A stretch of DNA of 64,000 nt from Laedolimicola sp934402125 (GTDB lineage Bacteria > Bacillota > Clostridia > Lachnospirales > Lachnospiraceae). Under the pieces are notes generated by a model. The model saw only the letters and a list, made by a program, of their open reading frames with translations. It had not been told where the DNA came from and searched no databases. Below, one piece after another: positions 15,484 to 23,366 of this stretch (positions are counted from its first letter, which is position 1; the number at the start of each line of letters is the position of its first letter). A program made the position numbers and the translations under genes. The stretch covers positions 372,001-436,000 of the forward strand of contig NZ_JBQHTG010000001.1 in assembly GCF_052065835.1 (NCBI RefSeq). Direction: 5' to 3'.

Positions 15484-16800
15484 TTATTCCTCTTTTATCT
15501 TCTTAAAATATTCTTTGATCTGCTTCTCATACCCATTGTCGGACAGCTCGTAAAACTTCTCCCCCAGCACCTCGTCGGGCAGATACTGCTGCTCTACATA
15601 ATGATTGGGATAATCATGGGCGTATTTATAGCCGGTGCCATGGCCCATTTGCCCCGCCCCCGGATAATGAGCGTCCTTAAGATGGGGCGGCACACTGGTG
15701 CGCCTGGTTTTTACAGAATCCATGGCCTTCGCAATGGCATTGACCGCCGAGTTGCTCTTAGGCGCGCAGGCCACATAAGAAGCTGCCTGGGCCAGGATAA
15801 TCTGAGACTCCGGAAAACCGATCCGCTCCACTGCCTGAGCCGCGGACACGGCCACCGTCAGCGCCATGGGATCCGCGTTGCCCACATCCTCAGACGCGCA
15901 GATCATAATTCTCCGGGCGATAAACCGCTCGTCCTCCCCGGCGTAAATCATTTTCGCCAGATAATACACTGCTGCGTCCGGATCGGAGCCGCGCATGCTC
16001 TTGATAAAGGCGGAAATGGTATCGTAGTGATTGTCCCCGGTCTTGTCGTAGCGCACCGTCCGCTTCTGGATGCACTCGGACATTACCTCCAGCGTCAGGT
16101 GAATCCGCCCGTCCCCGGAGGGCTCCGTGGTCATCACGCCCAGCTCCACCGCGTTCAGGGCTGCCCGGGCGTCGCCTCCGGCAATATCCGCCAGAAAATC
16201 CGCCGCCTCATCGGTGATATCCGCCTGATAGGCTCCCATTCCCCGCTCCGTATCATAGACCGCCCGGTGAATCAGCTCCCGGATATCCGCTTTCTCCAGC
16301 GGCTTCAGCTCGAAAATCACAGACCGGGACAACAGCGCCCCATTTACCTCAAAATAAGGATTTTCCGTGGTGGCGCCAATGAGAATCACCGTACCGTCCT
16401 CCACAAAGGGAAGCAGATAATCCTGCTGCCCCTTATTGAAGCGGTGAATCTCATCTACAAACAGAATGGTTTTCCGCCCATACATTCCCAGGTTATCCTT
16501 GGCCCGGCTCACCACCGCCTCCATATCCTTCTTACCGGCTACTGTAGCGTTGAGCTGGGTAAAATCTGCCTTGGTCGTATTGGCGATCACCCGGGCGATG
16601 GTGGTCTTGCCGGTACCCGGCGGCCCGTAAAAAATCAGGGAACTCAGCTTGTCCGCCCGGATAGCCCGGTAAAGCAGCTTGTCCTTTCCCAGGATATGCT
16701 TCTGTCCCACAATCTCGTCCAGCGTCCGGGGCCGCAGGCGGGACGCCAGCGGCGCCTCCTGCTTTCTGGTCGTTTCCCGCATATAATCAAATAAATCCAT
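15484..16800 (-). CDS. rarA: Replication-associated recombination ATPase RarA (MgsA)
   Basis: Cytoplasmic AAA+ ATPase of 438 residues that acts at stalled replication forks. It has the clamp-loader-like order: LASRLRPRTLDEIVGQKHIL, Walker A FYGPPGTGKTTIA, Walker B ILFVDEIHRFNKGQQD, sensor 1 ILIGATTENPYFEVN, and the C-terminal tetramerisation part with DAAVYYLAKMIYAGED. Length and motifs match the family. It lies 13 bases downstream of the deacetylase gene, so the two are probably co-transcribed. Confidence 0.95.
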   Translation of the reverse strand: MDLFDYMRETTRKQEAPLASRLRPRTLDEIVGQKHILGKDKLLYRAIRADKLSSLIFYGPPGTGKTTIARVIANTTKADFTQLNATVAGKKDMEAVVSRAKDNLGMYGRKTILFVDEIHRFNKGQQDYLLPFVEDGTVILIGATTENPYFEVNGALLSRSVIFELKPLEKADIRELIHRAVYDTERGMGAYQADITDEAADFLADIAGGDARAALNAVELGVMTTEPSGDGRIHLTLEVMSECIQKRTVRYDKTGDNHYDTISAFIKSMRGSDPDAAVYYLAKMIYAGEDERFIARRIMICASEDVGNADPMALTVAVSAAQAVERIGFPESQIILAQAASYVACAPKSNSAVNAIAKAMDSVKTRRTSVPPHLKDAHYPGAGQMGHGTGYKYAHDYPNHYVEQQYLPDEVLGEKFYELSDNGYEKQIKEYFKKIKEE

Positions 16801-16813
16801 CTGTACCTCACTC

Positions 16814-17554
16814 CTATTCCAGAATCAGTTCGTCCGCAGTCACAAACTCGTACCCTTCCCGCCGCAGAAGATCCACCAGCCGGAGGGCTGCTTCCACTGT
16901 GGTCTGATAAGAATCGTGCATCAGAATCACATCATTTTCCTCTACCTGGGATAAAACCTCCCGGACAATCTGCTCCGTGTTCTTGCTCTTCCAGTCCAGG
17001 GTATCCAGCGTCCAGAATACCGGAATCATCAGCACCTGACATTCCAGCTCCTTATTCCAGTTTCCATAAGGCGGACGCACGTATTCTACCTGCTGTCCGG
17101 TGATGGCGGTAATGGCGCTGCTGGTGTCCTGAATCTCCGCGCAGGCCTCTTTTAATGGCAGACTGTTCACGTCCACATGGTAAAAGGTATGATTGCCGAT
17201 GAGATGCCCTTCCTCATGCATGCGCCGGATTATCTCCTCCCGTCCTTCGATATTCTCGCCCAACAGGAAAAAGGTCGCCTTTACTCCGCGCTCCGCAAGG
17301 CCGTCCAGAAGCTGCTCCGTATAGTAGGGGTGGGGCCCGTCATCAAAGGTCAGGGCAAGCCGTTTTGTTTCCCGGCCTGCCAGAGCCACCGGATCCGCTT
17401 CTGCGCTTCTGACAGATTCCGAGCCGGTCCGGATCTGCTGCCCGGCTTCCTGATTTTTATGCCAGAAAAAGGCGCCCAGCACCAGCATAAGCCCCAGAAG
17501 CCCCTTCCAAAGCCCCCGCTTCCATTCCGGATTTCTCCTGCTTCTTCTATCCAC
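16814..17554 (-). CDS. Polysaccharide deacetylase (NodB domain), membrane-anchored
   Basis: Exported or membrane-tethered deacetylase of 246 residues. One N-terminal membrane helix (about 15-32) is followed by the NodB domain with all motifs: TFDDGPH, the metal-binding H-x3-H in NHTFYH, RPPYGNWN, DTLDWKSK and LMHDSY. It would remove acetyl groups from peptidoglycan or another surface glycan. Start is GTG 17554 with GGGAG upstream. It precedes rarA by 13 bases; the functional link between them is not obvious. Confidence 0.92.
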   Translation of the reverse strand: MDRRSRRNPEWKRGLWKGLLGLMLVLGAFFWHKNQEAGQQIRTGSESVRSAEADPVALAGRETKRLALTFDDGPHPYYTEQLLDGLAERGVKATFFLLGENIEGREEIIRRMHEEGHLIGNHTFYHVDVNSLPLKEACAEIQDTSSAITAITGQQVEYVRPPYGNWNKELECQVLMIPVFWTLDTLDWKSKNTEQIVREVLSQVEENDVILMHDSYQTTVEAALRLVDLLRREGYEFVTADELILE

Positions 17555-17629
17555 GGCCGCTCTCCCGGTTTGCTTTTACTGTAATATATGCCGGAAGAGC
17601 AGGCATAGAATCCTGCTCCGCCGCTTTTC

Positions 17630-18106
17630 TTATTTCTCTTCGTCAGACGCTTCCGAATCAGACTTCTCCGCCTCTGCCTGCTCCTTCAGGACCTTCTCTG
17701 TGAGTCCCTCAAATTCCGGACGGAGCTTTCGCTTCATCTGATTTGCCAGGAAATAAATCAGTACCGGAATCAGGAGGTTATTTCCTGCCTCAGAATCCAT
17801 CCCCACAATCCAGTACAGCAAAGCTCCCGCGCCAACAACGTCCAGACCCAGTATTTTCAGATACGCGTTCTTTCTCATCTGGGTCATATCCTTCAGAAGA
17901 CCGGTCAGCCAGGGCTCCACCACGTCGGAAAGCACCAGATAGCCAATTACAAAAATACCCAGCAGCACCTCAAAAATCCGCATATTGATGTTTTTCGTAA
18001 TCAGGGCATACGCCACATAGCCGAGCACGATTACGGTCATCCCGATGATAATACCTGTGGTCAGCTTCTGCACTCTTTTTTTCTTCATCGCTTCTTCATT
18101 TTCCAT
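17630..18106 (-). CDS. Conserved-type membrane protein of unknown function
   Basis: Protein of 158 residues with four hydrophobic segments at about 17-35, 43-62, 84-103 and 108-125, and a charged, Glu/Lys/Ser-rich cytoplasmic tail. No family was recognised. ATG 18106 follows AAGGG; an inner ATG six codons on is also possible. A small hairpin (17597-17618, GAGCAGG/CCTGCTC) lies downstream but lacks a T-tract. Confidence 0.72.
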   Translation of the reverse strand: MENEEAMKKKRVQKLTTGIIIGMTVIVLGYVAYALITKNINMRIFEVLLGIFVIGYLVLSDVVEPWLTGLLKDMTQMRKNAYLKILGLDVVGAGALLYWIVGMDSEAGNNLLIPVLIYFLANQMKRKLRPEFEGLTEKVLKEQAEAEKSDSEASDEEK

Positions 18107-18228
18107 TATTTCCCTTCTCCTTTTGCAAGCTCTCTGGCTCTCAGTGTACCAGAAAAAAATAATCCTTGCAAGTTCCGGGAGAATGTCTTACAGTTATCCT
18201 AATCTTTTTTATCAGGAGGTAATTTCCC

Positions 18229-18402
18229 ATGATCCCCAAGGATCCCATTATGCTTTTAAGCTGGATCAACACGCAGCTTCGCGATCACTACACATCCCTG
18301 GACGACCTGTGCCGTTCCGAAAATCTGGAGCGCAGCGCCATCGAGGCTTCCCTGGCCTCTGTGGACTACGTCTACGATTCAGACACCAATCAGTTTACCT
18401 GA
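18229..18402 (+). CDS. DUF4250-family small protein
   Basis: Protein of 57 residues, from ATG 18229 with a strong TCAGGAGG ribosome site 8 bases before it. It begins MIPKDPIMLLSWINTQLRD and ends in YDSDTNQF, matching the DUF4250 family of about 60 residues found in Clostridia. The length, the MxPKDPxxLLS start and the QF ending fit well. Function is unknown; the fold is probably a small helical bundle. It is divergent from the membrane protein gene at 17630 and convergent with nagB. Confidence 0.82.
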   Translation: MIPKDPIMLLSWINTQLRDHYTSLDDLCRSENLERSAIEASLASVDYVYDSDTNQFT

Positions 18403-18430
18403 TTCTTTTTCACAAACGATGTACCAAAAC

Positions 18431-18464
18431 AATGAGGGGAGCACCTGACGGCACTCCCCTCATT
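18431..18464. terminator. Hairpin terminator between DUF4250 gene and nagB
   Basis: AATGAGGGGAG (18431-18441) pairs with CTCCCCTCATT (18454-18464). T-rich sequence follows on the minus strand, so it mainly serves nagB. Confidence 0.75.
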
Positions 18465-18492
18465 ATGCATGGGTTTTGTTGGGTTTTCCTTT

Positions 18493-19224
18493 TTATTCCG
18501 GAATCTTGGACATTGCTGCTTCGTCGCAGATCACGGTTACATTCGGATGGAACTGAATGATAGAAGCCGGAACCTCCGGTGTTACCTCGCCGTAGAAAGC
18601 CTTGGCAACGATATCTGCCTTGTCTGCGCCTGTAACTACCATCAGAATCTTCTTCGCGGACATGATGGTTCCGATTCCCATGGTATATGCCTGTCTCGGC
18701 ACATCGTCGATGGACTCGAAGAAGCGCTTGTTGGCCTCGATGGTCATCTCAGTCAGGTCTACGCAGTGTGTCTCTTTATCAAAGAAGCTGTTCGGCTCGT
18801 TGAATCCGATATGTCCGTCATGGCCGATACCCAGAAGCTGAACGTCGATTCCGCCAAGCTCCTTGATCAGAGCCTCGTATCTCTTGCTCTCCTTCTCCGG
18901 ATCCGGCTCAGTTCCGTCCGGTACGTTGGTACGGCTGGGATCAATGTTGATTCTGCTGAACAGATGCTTATTCATGAAGTAGTAGTAGCTCTGGTCATTG
19001 TCATGATCCAGTCCTCTGTATTCGTCCAGATTTACCGTTGCGGCCTTGGAGAAGTCTACCTCTCCGTTCTTGCACCACTCAGCCAGGCAGTCATAGATAC
19101 CGATGGGGGTGGATCCGGTAGCCAGTCCCAGAACGCTGTCCGGTTTCGCGATCACCTGTGCCGCCAGAATATGTGCTGCCATTCTGCTCATTTCTTCGTA
19201 GTTCTTTACTTTGATAATATTCAT
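18493..19224 (-). CDS. nagB: Glucosamine-6-phosphate deaminase
   Basis: Cytoplasmic enzyme of 243 residues converting glucosamine-6-phosphate to fructose-6-phosphate and ammonia, the last step of amino-sugar breakdown. Motifs: LGLATGSTPIGIY near the phosphate site, the catalytic TVNLDEYRGLD, and GIGHDGHIGFNEP. Length is normal. It has its own promoter (19302-19330) and an AGGAGG-type ribosome site, and stands alone without nagA in this window. Confidence 0.96.
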   Translation of the reverse strand: MNIIKVKNYEEMSRMAAHILAAQVIAKPDSVLGLATGSTPIGIYDCLAEWCKNGEVDFSKAATVNLDEYRGLDHDNDQSYYYFMNKHLFSRINIDPSRTNVPDGTEPDPEKESKRYEALIKELGGIDVQLLGIGHDGHIGFNEPNSFFDKETHCVDLTEMTIEANKRFFESIDDVPRQAYTMGIGTIMSAKKILMVVTGADKADIVAKAFYGEVTPEVPASIIQFHPNVTVICDEAAMSKIPE

Positions 19225-19301
19225 GGTAATTCCCTCCTGAAATCAGATTCCTGTACCTGTACGGCATCGCTCTCTCCTGACGCGACGCCCTCAATATTTT
19301 T

Positions 19302-19330
19302 ATATTAACAATGGGAAAACCGGGTGTCAA
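19302..19330 (-). promoter_or_regulatory. nagB promoter
   Basis: On the minus strand, TTGACA (19330-19325), 17 bases, TAATAT (19307-19302). The leader to the start codon at 19224 is about 70 bases. Confidence 0.8.
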
Positions 19331-19413
19331 TCCTATTACCAATTTGTACAACTTATTTGTTTTTTTGTGATACTTCCTAAGAATTCCACACAAAACAAAA
19401 GCGATACAACACA

Positions 19414-19459
19414 ATACGGGCAGCTTTCCATATCCACAGATATCGAAAACTGCCCGTAT
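19414..19459 (-). terminator. Terminator after rpoZ
   Basis: ATACGGGCAG pairs with CTGCCCGTAT (19414-19423 and 19450-19459) with a long loop. On the minus strand a T-rich stretch follows, ending the yicC-gmk-rpoZ operon. Confidence 0.75.
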
Positions 19460-19472
19460 CTTTTACAAATTC

Positions 19473-19820
19473 TTACTCTTCGCCTTCTGCGGCTGCCTCT
19501 GCCTCCGCGGCGCGCTCTGCAGCCATTTCCTCATTGTAGTGGTCTGCATGAAGTACTGCACGCTCTGCGTCCATCTCATCGGAAGTGTCGTCCTCCTCCG
19601 GCATGATCTTGATCAGACCCTGCTCCAGCTCCTGGATAGCGATGGATAAGGGCTTCTTACCCTTTCCGTCCACAAAGGGCTCCTCGCCGCCGATGATCTG
19701 ACGGGCACGCTTGGAGGTTGCCAGCACGATGGAATAACGGCTGTTGACTACCGGAGTTTCGCCCTCCTCTACCTCGCTGTTTACGACTTTCATTAAATCG
19801 GAATATGACGGATGTAACAT
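19473..19820 (-). CDS. rpoZ: RNA polymerase omega subunit
   Basis: Small subunit of RNA polymerase, 115 residues, stabilising the beta' subunit. The core MLHPSYSDLMKVVNSEVEEG and VVNSRYSIVLATSKRARQII matches omega (about 60-90 residues), and the rest is an acidic, Ala/Glu-rich tail. It follows gmk by 9 bases, the classic gmk-rpoZ order. The tail is longer than in many species but such tails are common in Clostridia. Confidence 0.9.
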   Translation of the reverse strand: MLHPSYSDLMKVVNSEVEEGETPVVNSRYSIVLATSKRARQIIGGEEPFVDGKGKKPLSIAIQELEQGLIKIMPEEDDTSDEMDAERAVLHADHYNEEMAAERAAEAEAAAEGEE

Positions 19821-19829
19821 AGCTTCACC

Positions 19830-20459
19830 TTAACCTTTCTGAAATTTGCTGATATCATTTCTAATGCTGTTAATAAGCTCCAGATTCCGGGAAACACGGC
19901 TGTGCTCGCCCTGGATAATCTGATGTACCTGTGTGACACAGGCGTCTAAATCATCATTGATGATGAAATAATCATACTGTTCAATGCCCTCTGCTTCCTC
20001 TGCTGCCCGGGACAGGCGGTTCTCCACCACCTCCATGCTCTCGGTGCCGCGTCCCACCAGACGGTTCTTCAGCGTGTCCGCGTCCGGTGTGGATACAAAC
20101 AGCAGCAGCGTGTCAGGAAAACGCTTCTTAATCTGCAGCGCGCCCTGAATCTCTATCTCCAGGATCACGTCCTTTCCCTTTGAAAGCTGCTCCTCCACAT
20201 AGGCCTTCGGGGTTCCATAGTAATTCCCCACATAGCAGGCATGCTCAATCAGGGCATCCTCCGCTATCATCTGTTCAAATTCCTCCCTGGTCCGGAAGAA
20301 ATACTCTCTTCCGTCCACCTCGCCCTCTCTGGGGCTGCGGGTTGTAGCGGAAACTGACAGGGCGTACTGATCATAGCGGCCCACCAGTTCCTTCATCAGG
20401 GTTCCTTTTCCTGCTCCTGAGAAGCCGGACACTACCAGTAAAATTCCTTTTCTGTCCAT
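19830..20459 (-). CDS. gmk: Guanylate kinase
   Basis: Cytoplasmic nucleotide kinase of 209 residues making GDP from GMP. P-loop VVSGFSGAGKGTL at residues about 9-21, the GMP-binding part SVSATTRSPREGEVDGREYFF, and ILEIEIQGALQI are all present. It lies between yicC (10 bases upstream) and rpoZ. In many Firmicutes a small remA gene sits between yicC and gmk; there is no room for it here. Confidence 0.96.
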   Translation of the reverse strand: MDRKGILLVVSGFSGAGKGTLMKELVGRYDQYALSVSATTRSPREGEVDGREYFFRTREEFEQMIAEDALIEHACYVGNYYGTPKAYVEEQLSKGKDVILEIEIQGALQIKKRFPDTLLLFVSTPDADTLKNRLVGRGTESMEVVENRLSRAAEEAEGIEQYDYFIINDDLDACVTQVHQIIQGEHSRVSRNLELINSIRNDISKFQKG

Positions 20460-20469
20460 GCTGCTCTCC

Positions 20470-21348
20470 TTACTCGATATTCTGTATCTGTTCCCGGACC
20501 TTCTCGATTCCGGTCTTCAGCTCAATGGCATGATTGGAAATCTCCAGATCATTGGCCTTGGAAAGAATCGTATTGGCCTCCCGGTTCATCTCCTGGGCGA
20601 TAAAGTCCAGCTTCCGGCCTACGCTTTCCTTCTCCTCCAGCGTCGCCCGGGTATGCTCAATGTGGCTTCGGAGTCTCACGATCTCCTCGTCCACGCAGAT
20701 CTTATCCGCAAAAATCGTCACCTCGGAAGCGATACGACTTTCCTCGATCTGGGTGTCTGCCAAAAGTTCCTTCACCTTATCCTCCAGCTTCGCCCGGTAC
20801 TCTGCCACGATCTGCGGGGAACGCGCCTCCACGTAATTCACATGGGCCAGCAGCTCGTCAAGCTTGGCTCCCAGATCCCGCTTCAGGTTCGCGCCCTCGG
20901 TCACACGGGTCGCTACGAACTGCTCACAGGCTCCCTTTAAGGCCTGCTCCAGCAGCTTCCAGAGCTCTTCCTCGTCGTCCTGGACCTCTTCCATCACCAG
21001 AACCTCCGGATACCGGGACAAAGCCCCAACCTTCACATCCTGATCCAGACCAAAATCCTCCGCCATCTGCTTCAGATACTTCATGTATTCCGCAGCGATT
21101 TCTTTATTATAATGAAGCGCCACATTGGTCTCGGACAGATCCTCATAGGTGATGAAGACGTCCACCTTGCCTCGCTGGATATAAGTCTTCAGAAGACTCC
21201 GGATGGCTGATTCAAAATAATTCAGTTTCTTCGGCATCTTAATGGCCACGTCCAGATATCTGTGGTTGACGGACTTCATCTCCACCGTCATTTTCCGATC
21301 CCCTTCGGATATCTCACACCGGCCAAAGCCAGTCATACTCTTTACCAT
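20470..21348 (-). CDS. yicC: YicC-family endoribonuclease
   Basis: Protein of 292 residues of the YicC/YloC family, RNA-binding hexamers reported to act as endoribonucleases. It begins MVKSMTGFGRCE, the hallmark N-terminus, and contains SVNHRYLDVAIKMP and the C-terminal DUF1732 part LDFIAQEMNREANTILSKAND. ATG 21348 is chosen because family members begin with that MTGFG motif; longer in-frame starts upstream run into the promoter. First gene of the operon with gmk and rpoZ. Confidence 0.93.
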   Translation of the reverse strand: MVKSMTGFGRCEISEGDRKMTVEMKSVNHRYLDVAIKMPKKLNYFESAIRSLLKTYIQRGKVDVFITYEDLSETNVALHYNKEIAAEYMKYLKQMAEDFGLDQDVKVGALSRYPEVLVMEEVQDDEEELWKLLEQALKGACEQFVATRVTEGANLKRDLGAKLDELLAHVNYVEARSPQIVAEYRAKLEDKVKELLADTQIEESRIASEVTIFADKICVDEEIVRLRSHIEHTRATLEEKESVGRKLDFIAQEMNREANTILSKANDLEISNHAIELKTGIEKVREQIQNIE

Positions 21349-21426
21349 AATTGTTACTCTCCGCTCCGCAGTGCAAGCCTGAGAATGCTGCGCATTCCGA
21401 AATTTTGCACTGCTCATTTGGATTTT

Positions 21427-21455
21427 ATTGTAGTTGAATTTTTTCCACATGTCAA
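21427..21455 (-). promoter_or_regulatory. yicC operon promoter
   Basis: On the minus strand, TTGACA (21455-21450), 17 bases, TACAAT (21432-21427). It overlaps almost completely with the rqcH promoter on the other strand. Confidence 0.8.
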
Positions 21456-21462
21456 GTATACT
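21434..21462 (+). promoter_or_regulatory. rqcH promoter, overlapping the yicC promoter
   Basis: TTGAAT (21434-21439), 17 bases, TATACT (21457-21462). ATG 21495 lies about 25 bases after the expected transcription start. Confidence 0.7.
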
Positions 21463-21494
21463 GATCTAAAAAGCTTTTGAAGGAGGCCGTTTTC

Positions 21495-23234
21495 ATGGCA
21501 TTTGACGGAATTACAGTATCCTGTCTTCGAAAGGAGCTGGCAGAAACCCTCACCGGCGGACGCATTACCAAAATCGTCCAGTCAGAGGCGGACGAGCTCC
21601 TGCTTACCATAAAAAATAACGGGGAGCAGTACCGGCTGCTGCTGAGCGCCTCAGCCAGCCTGCCCCTGGTCTATCTGACTGATAAAAATAAGCCCGCGCC
21701 CATGACTGCGCCGGGCTTCTGTATGCTGCTCCGGAAGCACCTGGGCGGCGGACGCATTGTAGCGGTGACCCAGCCTTCCCTAGAACGGATCCTCCATTTC
21801 CAGATTGAACACCTGGACGAAATGGGCGATCTCTGCCGGAAGACCCTTATCGTAGAACTGATGGGCAAGCATAGCAACCTGATCTTCTGTAAGGAGGACG
21901 GCATGATTCTGGACAGTATCAAGCATGTGTCCCTGGCCGTCAGCTCGGTCCGAGAGGTTCTGCCCGGCCGCCCTTACTTTATCCCCCATACCCAGGACAA
22001 GCTGGATCCCCTGACCTGTCCCCCCGGGGAAATGGTTGCTGCCATCTGTGAAAAGCCTGTGCCGCTGGTCAAAGCCATCTACACTACCCTGACCGGCTTT
22101 TCCCCTGTGATAGCGGAGGAGCTTTGTTTCCGGTCCTCCCTGGAATCCGCCCGTCCTGCGGGCGCTCTTGAAGAAGCGGAACGGGAAATGCTGGAGCACC
22201 AGCTTCTGCGCCTTGTGGAGACCGTTCAAGCCGGTGATTTCGAGCCCTATATTTATTATAAAGAAGGAAAAGAGCCCGTAGAATTCTCCGCGGTTCCCCT
22301 GACCCTATATGGGGATCTGGCGGCAGAGTCCTTTTCCTCTGTGTCCGCCCTTCTGGAGACCTACTACGCCTCCAAAAATACCCTGACCCGCATCCGGCAG
22401 AAGTCCTCGGATCTGCGCCGGATCGTCCAGACCGCCCTGGAGCGGAGCCGCAAGAAATACGACCTGCAGAGCCGCCAGCTCTCGGACACGGAAAAACGGG
22501 AAAAGTACAAAATCTGGGGCGAGCTGATTCACACCTACGGCTACGGCGTGCCGGAAGGCGCCAAATCCATGCAGGCGCTGAATTATTATACCAACGAGGA
22601 AATTACGATCCCGCTAGATACCACTCTGTCCGCCCAGGAAAACGCCAAAAAGTATTTTGACAAATACGGTAAGCTCAAGCGTACCTTTGAAGCTGTAACC
22701 AAGCTTCTGGAAGAAACCGGGGCAGAGGTGGAACATCTGGAATCCATTCAGACCTCACTTGACATGGCTCTTTCCGAAGAGGATCTGATACAGATTAAGG
22801 AAGAACTGGTGGAATCCGGTTATATCCGCAGAAAGGGTGGCGGCAAAAAGGTGAAAATCACCTCCCGCCCCTATCACTATATTTCCGGCGACGGCTTTGA
22901 TATCTATGTGGGAAAAAATAACTACCAGAACGAGGAGCTGACCTTCCAGCTTGCCACCGGCAACGACTGGTGGTTCCACGCCAAAGGCGTACCCGGATCC
23001 CATGTCATCGTGAAAACCAACGGTCAGGAGCTTCCGGACCGGACCTTCGAGGAAGCCGGACGGCTGGCCGCCTACTATTCCAAAAACCGGGGCGGCGATA
23101 AGGTGGAGATCGACTATGTCCAGAAGAAGCAGGTCAAAAAGCCCGGCGGTTCCAGGCCCGGCTTCGTGGTGTATTACACCAACTATTCCCTGATGATCGA
23201 TTCAGACATCTCCGGCATCCGGCAGGTGGATTAA
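21495..23234 (+). CDS. rqcH: RqcH / NFACT-family ribosome quality control protein
   Basis: Protein of 579 residues, the bacterial homologue of Rqc2/NEMF. In this family it binds obstructed 50S subunits and adds alanine tails to stalled nascent chains; older annotations call it fibronectin-binding protein. It starts MAFDGITVSCLRKEL, has the NFACT-N part with GGRITKIVQSEADELLLTI, a central coiled coil (about 300-440), and NFACT-R with DGFDIYVGKNNYQNEELTF, followed by DWWFHAKGVPGSHVI. ATG 21495 follows AAGGAGG. ClpXP and Lon genes elsewhere in the window could degrade its tagged products. Confidence 0.94.
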   Translation: MAFDGITVSCLRKELAETLTGGRITKIVQSEADELLLTIKNNGEQYRLLLSASASLPLVYLTDKNKPAPMTAPGFCMLLRKHLGGGRIVAVTQPSLERILHFQIEHLDEMGDLCRKTLIVELMGKHSNLIFCKEDGMILDSIKHVSLAVSSVREVLPGRPYFIPHTQDKLDPLTCPPGEMVAAICEKPVPLVKAIYTTLTGFSPVIAEELCFRSSLESARPAGALEEAEREMLEHQLLRLVETVQAGDFEPYIYYKEGKEPVEFSAVPLTLYGDLAAESFSSVSALLETYYASKNTLTRIRQKSSDLRRIVQTALERSRKKYDLQSRQLSDTEKREKYKIWGELIHTYGYGVPEGAKSMQALNYYTNEEITIPLDTTLSAQENAKKYFDKYGKLKRTFEAVTKLLEETGAEVEHLESIQTSLDMALSEEDLIQIKEELVESGYIRRKGGGKKVKITSRPYHYISGDGFDIYVGKNNYQNEELTFQLATGNDWWFHAKGVPGSHVIVKTNGQELPDRTFEEAGRLAAYYSKNRGGDKVEIDYVQKKQVKKPGGSRPGFVVYYTNYSLMIDSDISGIRQVD

Positions 23235-23270
23235 GAACTTTAAGAATATCTTAAGACTGAATTTGTCCCG

Positions 23271-23299
23271 TTGCTTTTTTCCTGTCGAGCGCTTATACT
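23271..23299 (+). promoter_or_regulatory. Promoter of the SH3b-repeat protein gene
   Basis: TTGCTT (23271-23276), 17 bases, TATACT (23294-23299). An inverted repeat ATGAGC...GCTCAT follows in the leader at about 23312-23335. Confidence 0.6.
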
Positions 23300-23366
23300 T
23301 AAGGCAGAACGTATGAGCGAGAAATTGTGGCTCATATTATTTTTCTCTACAAGGGAGGGTTTCATT

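Noticed and set aside
17597..17618. Hairpin GAGCAGG/CCTGCTC as terminator of the membrane protein gene
   Set aside because: Stem is short and no T-tract follows on the minus strand, so termination is doubtful.
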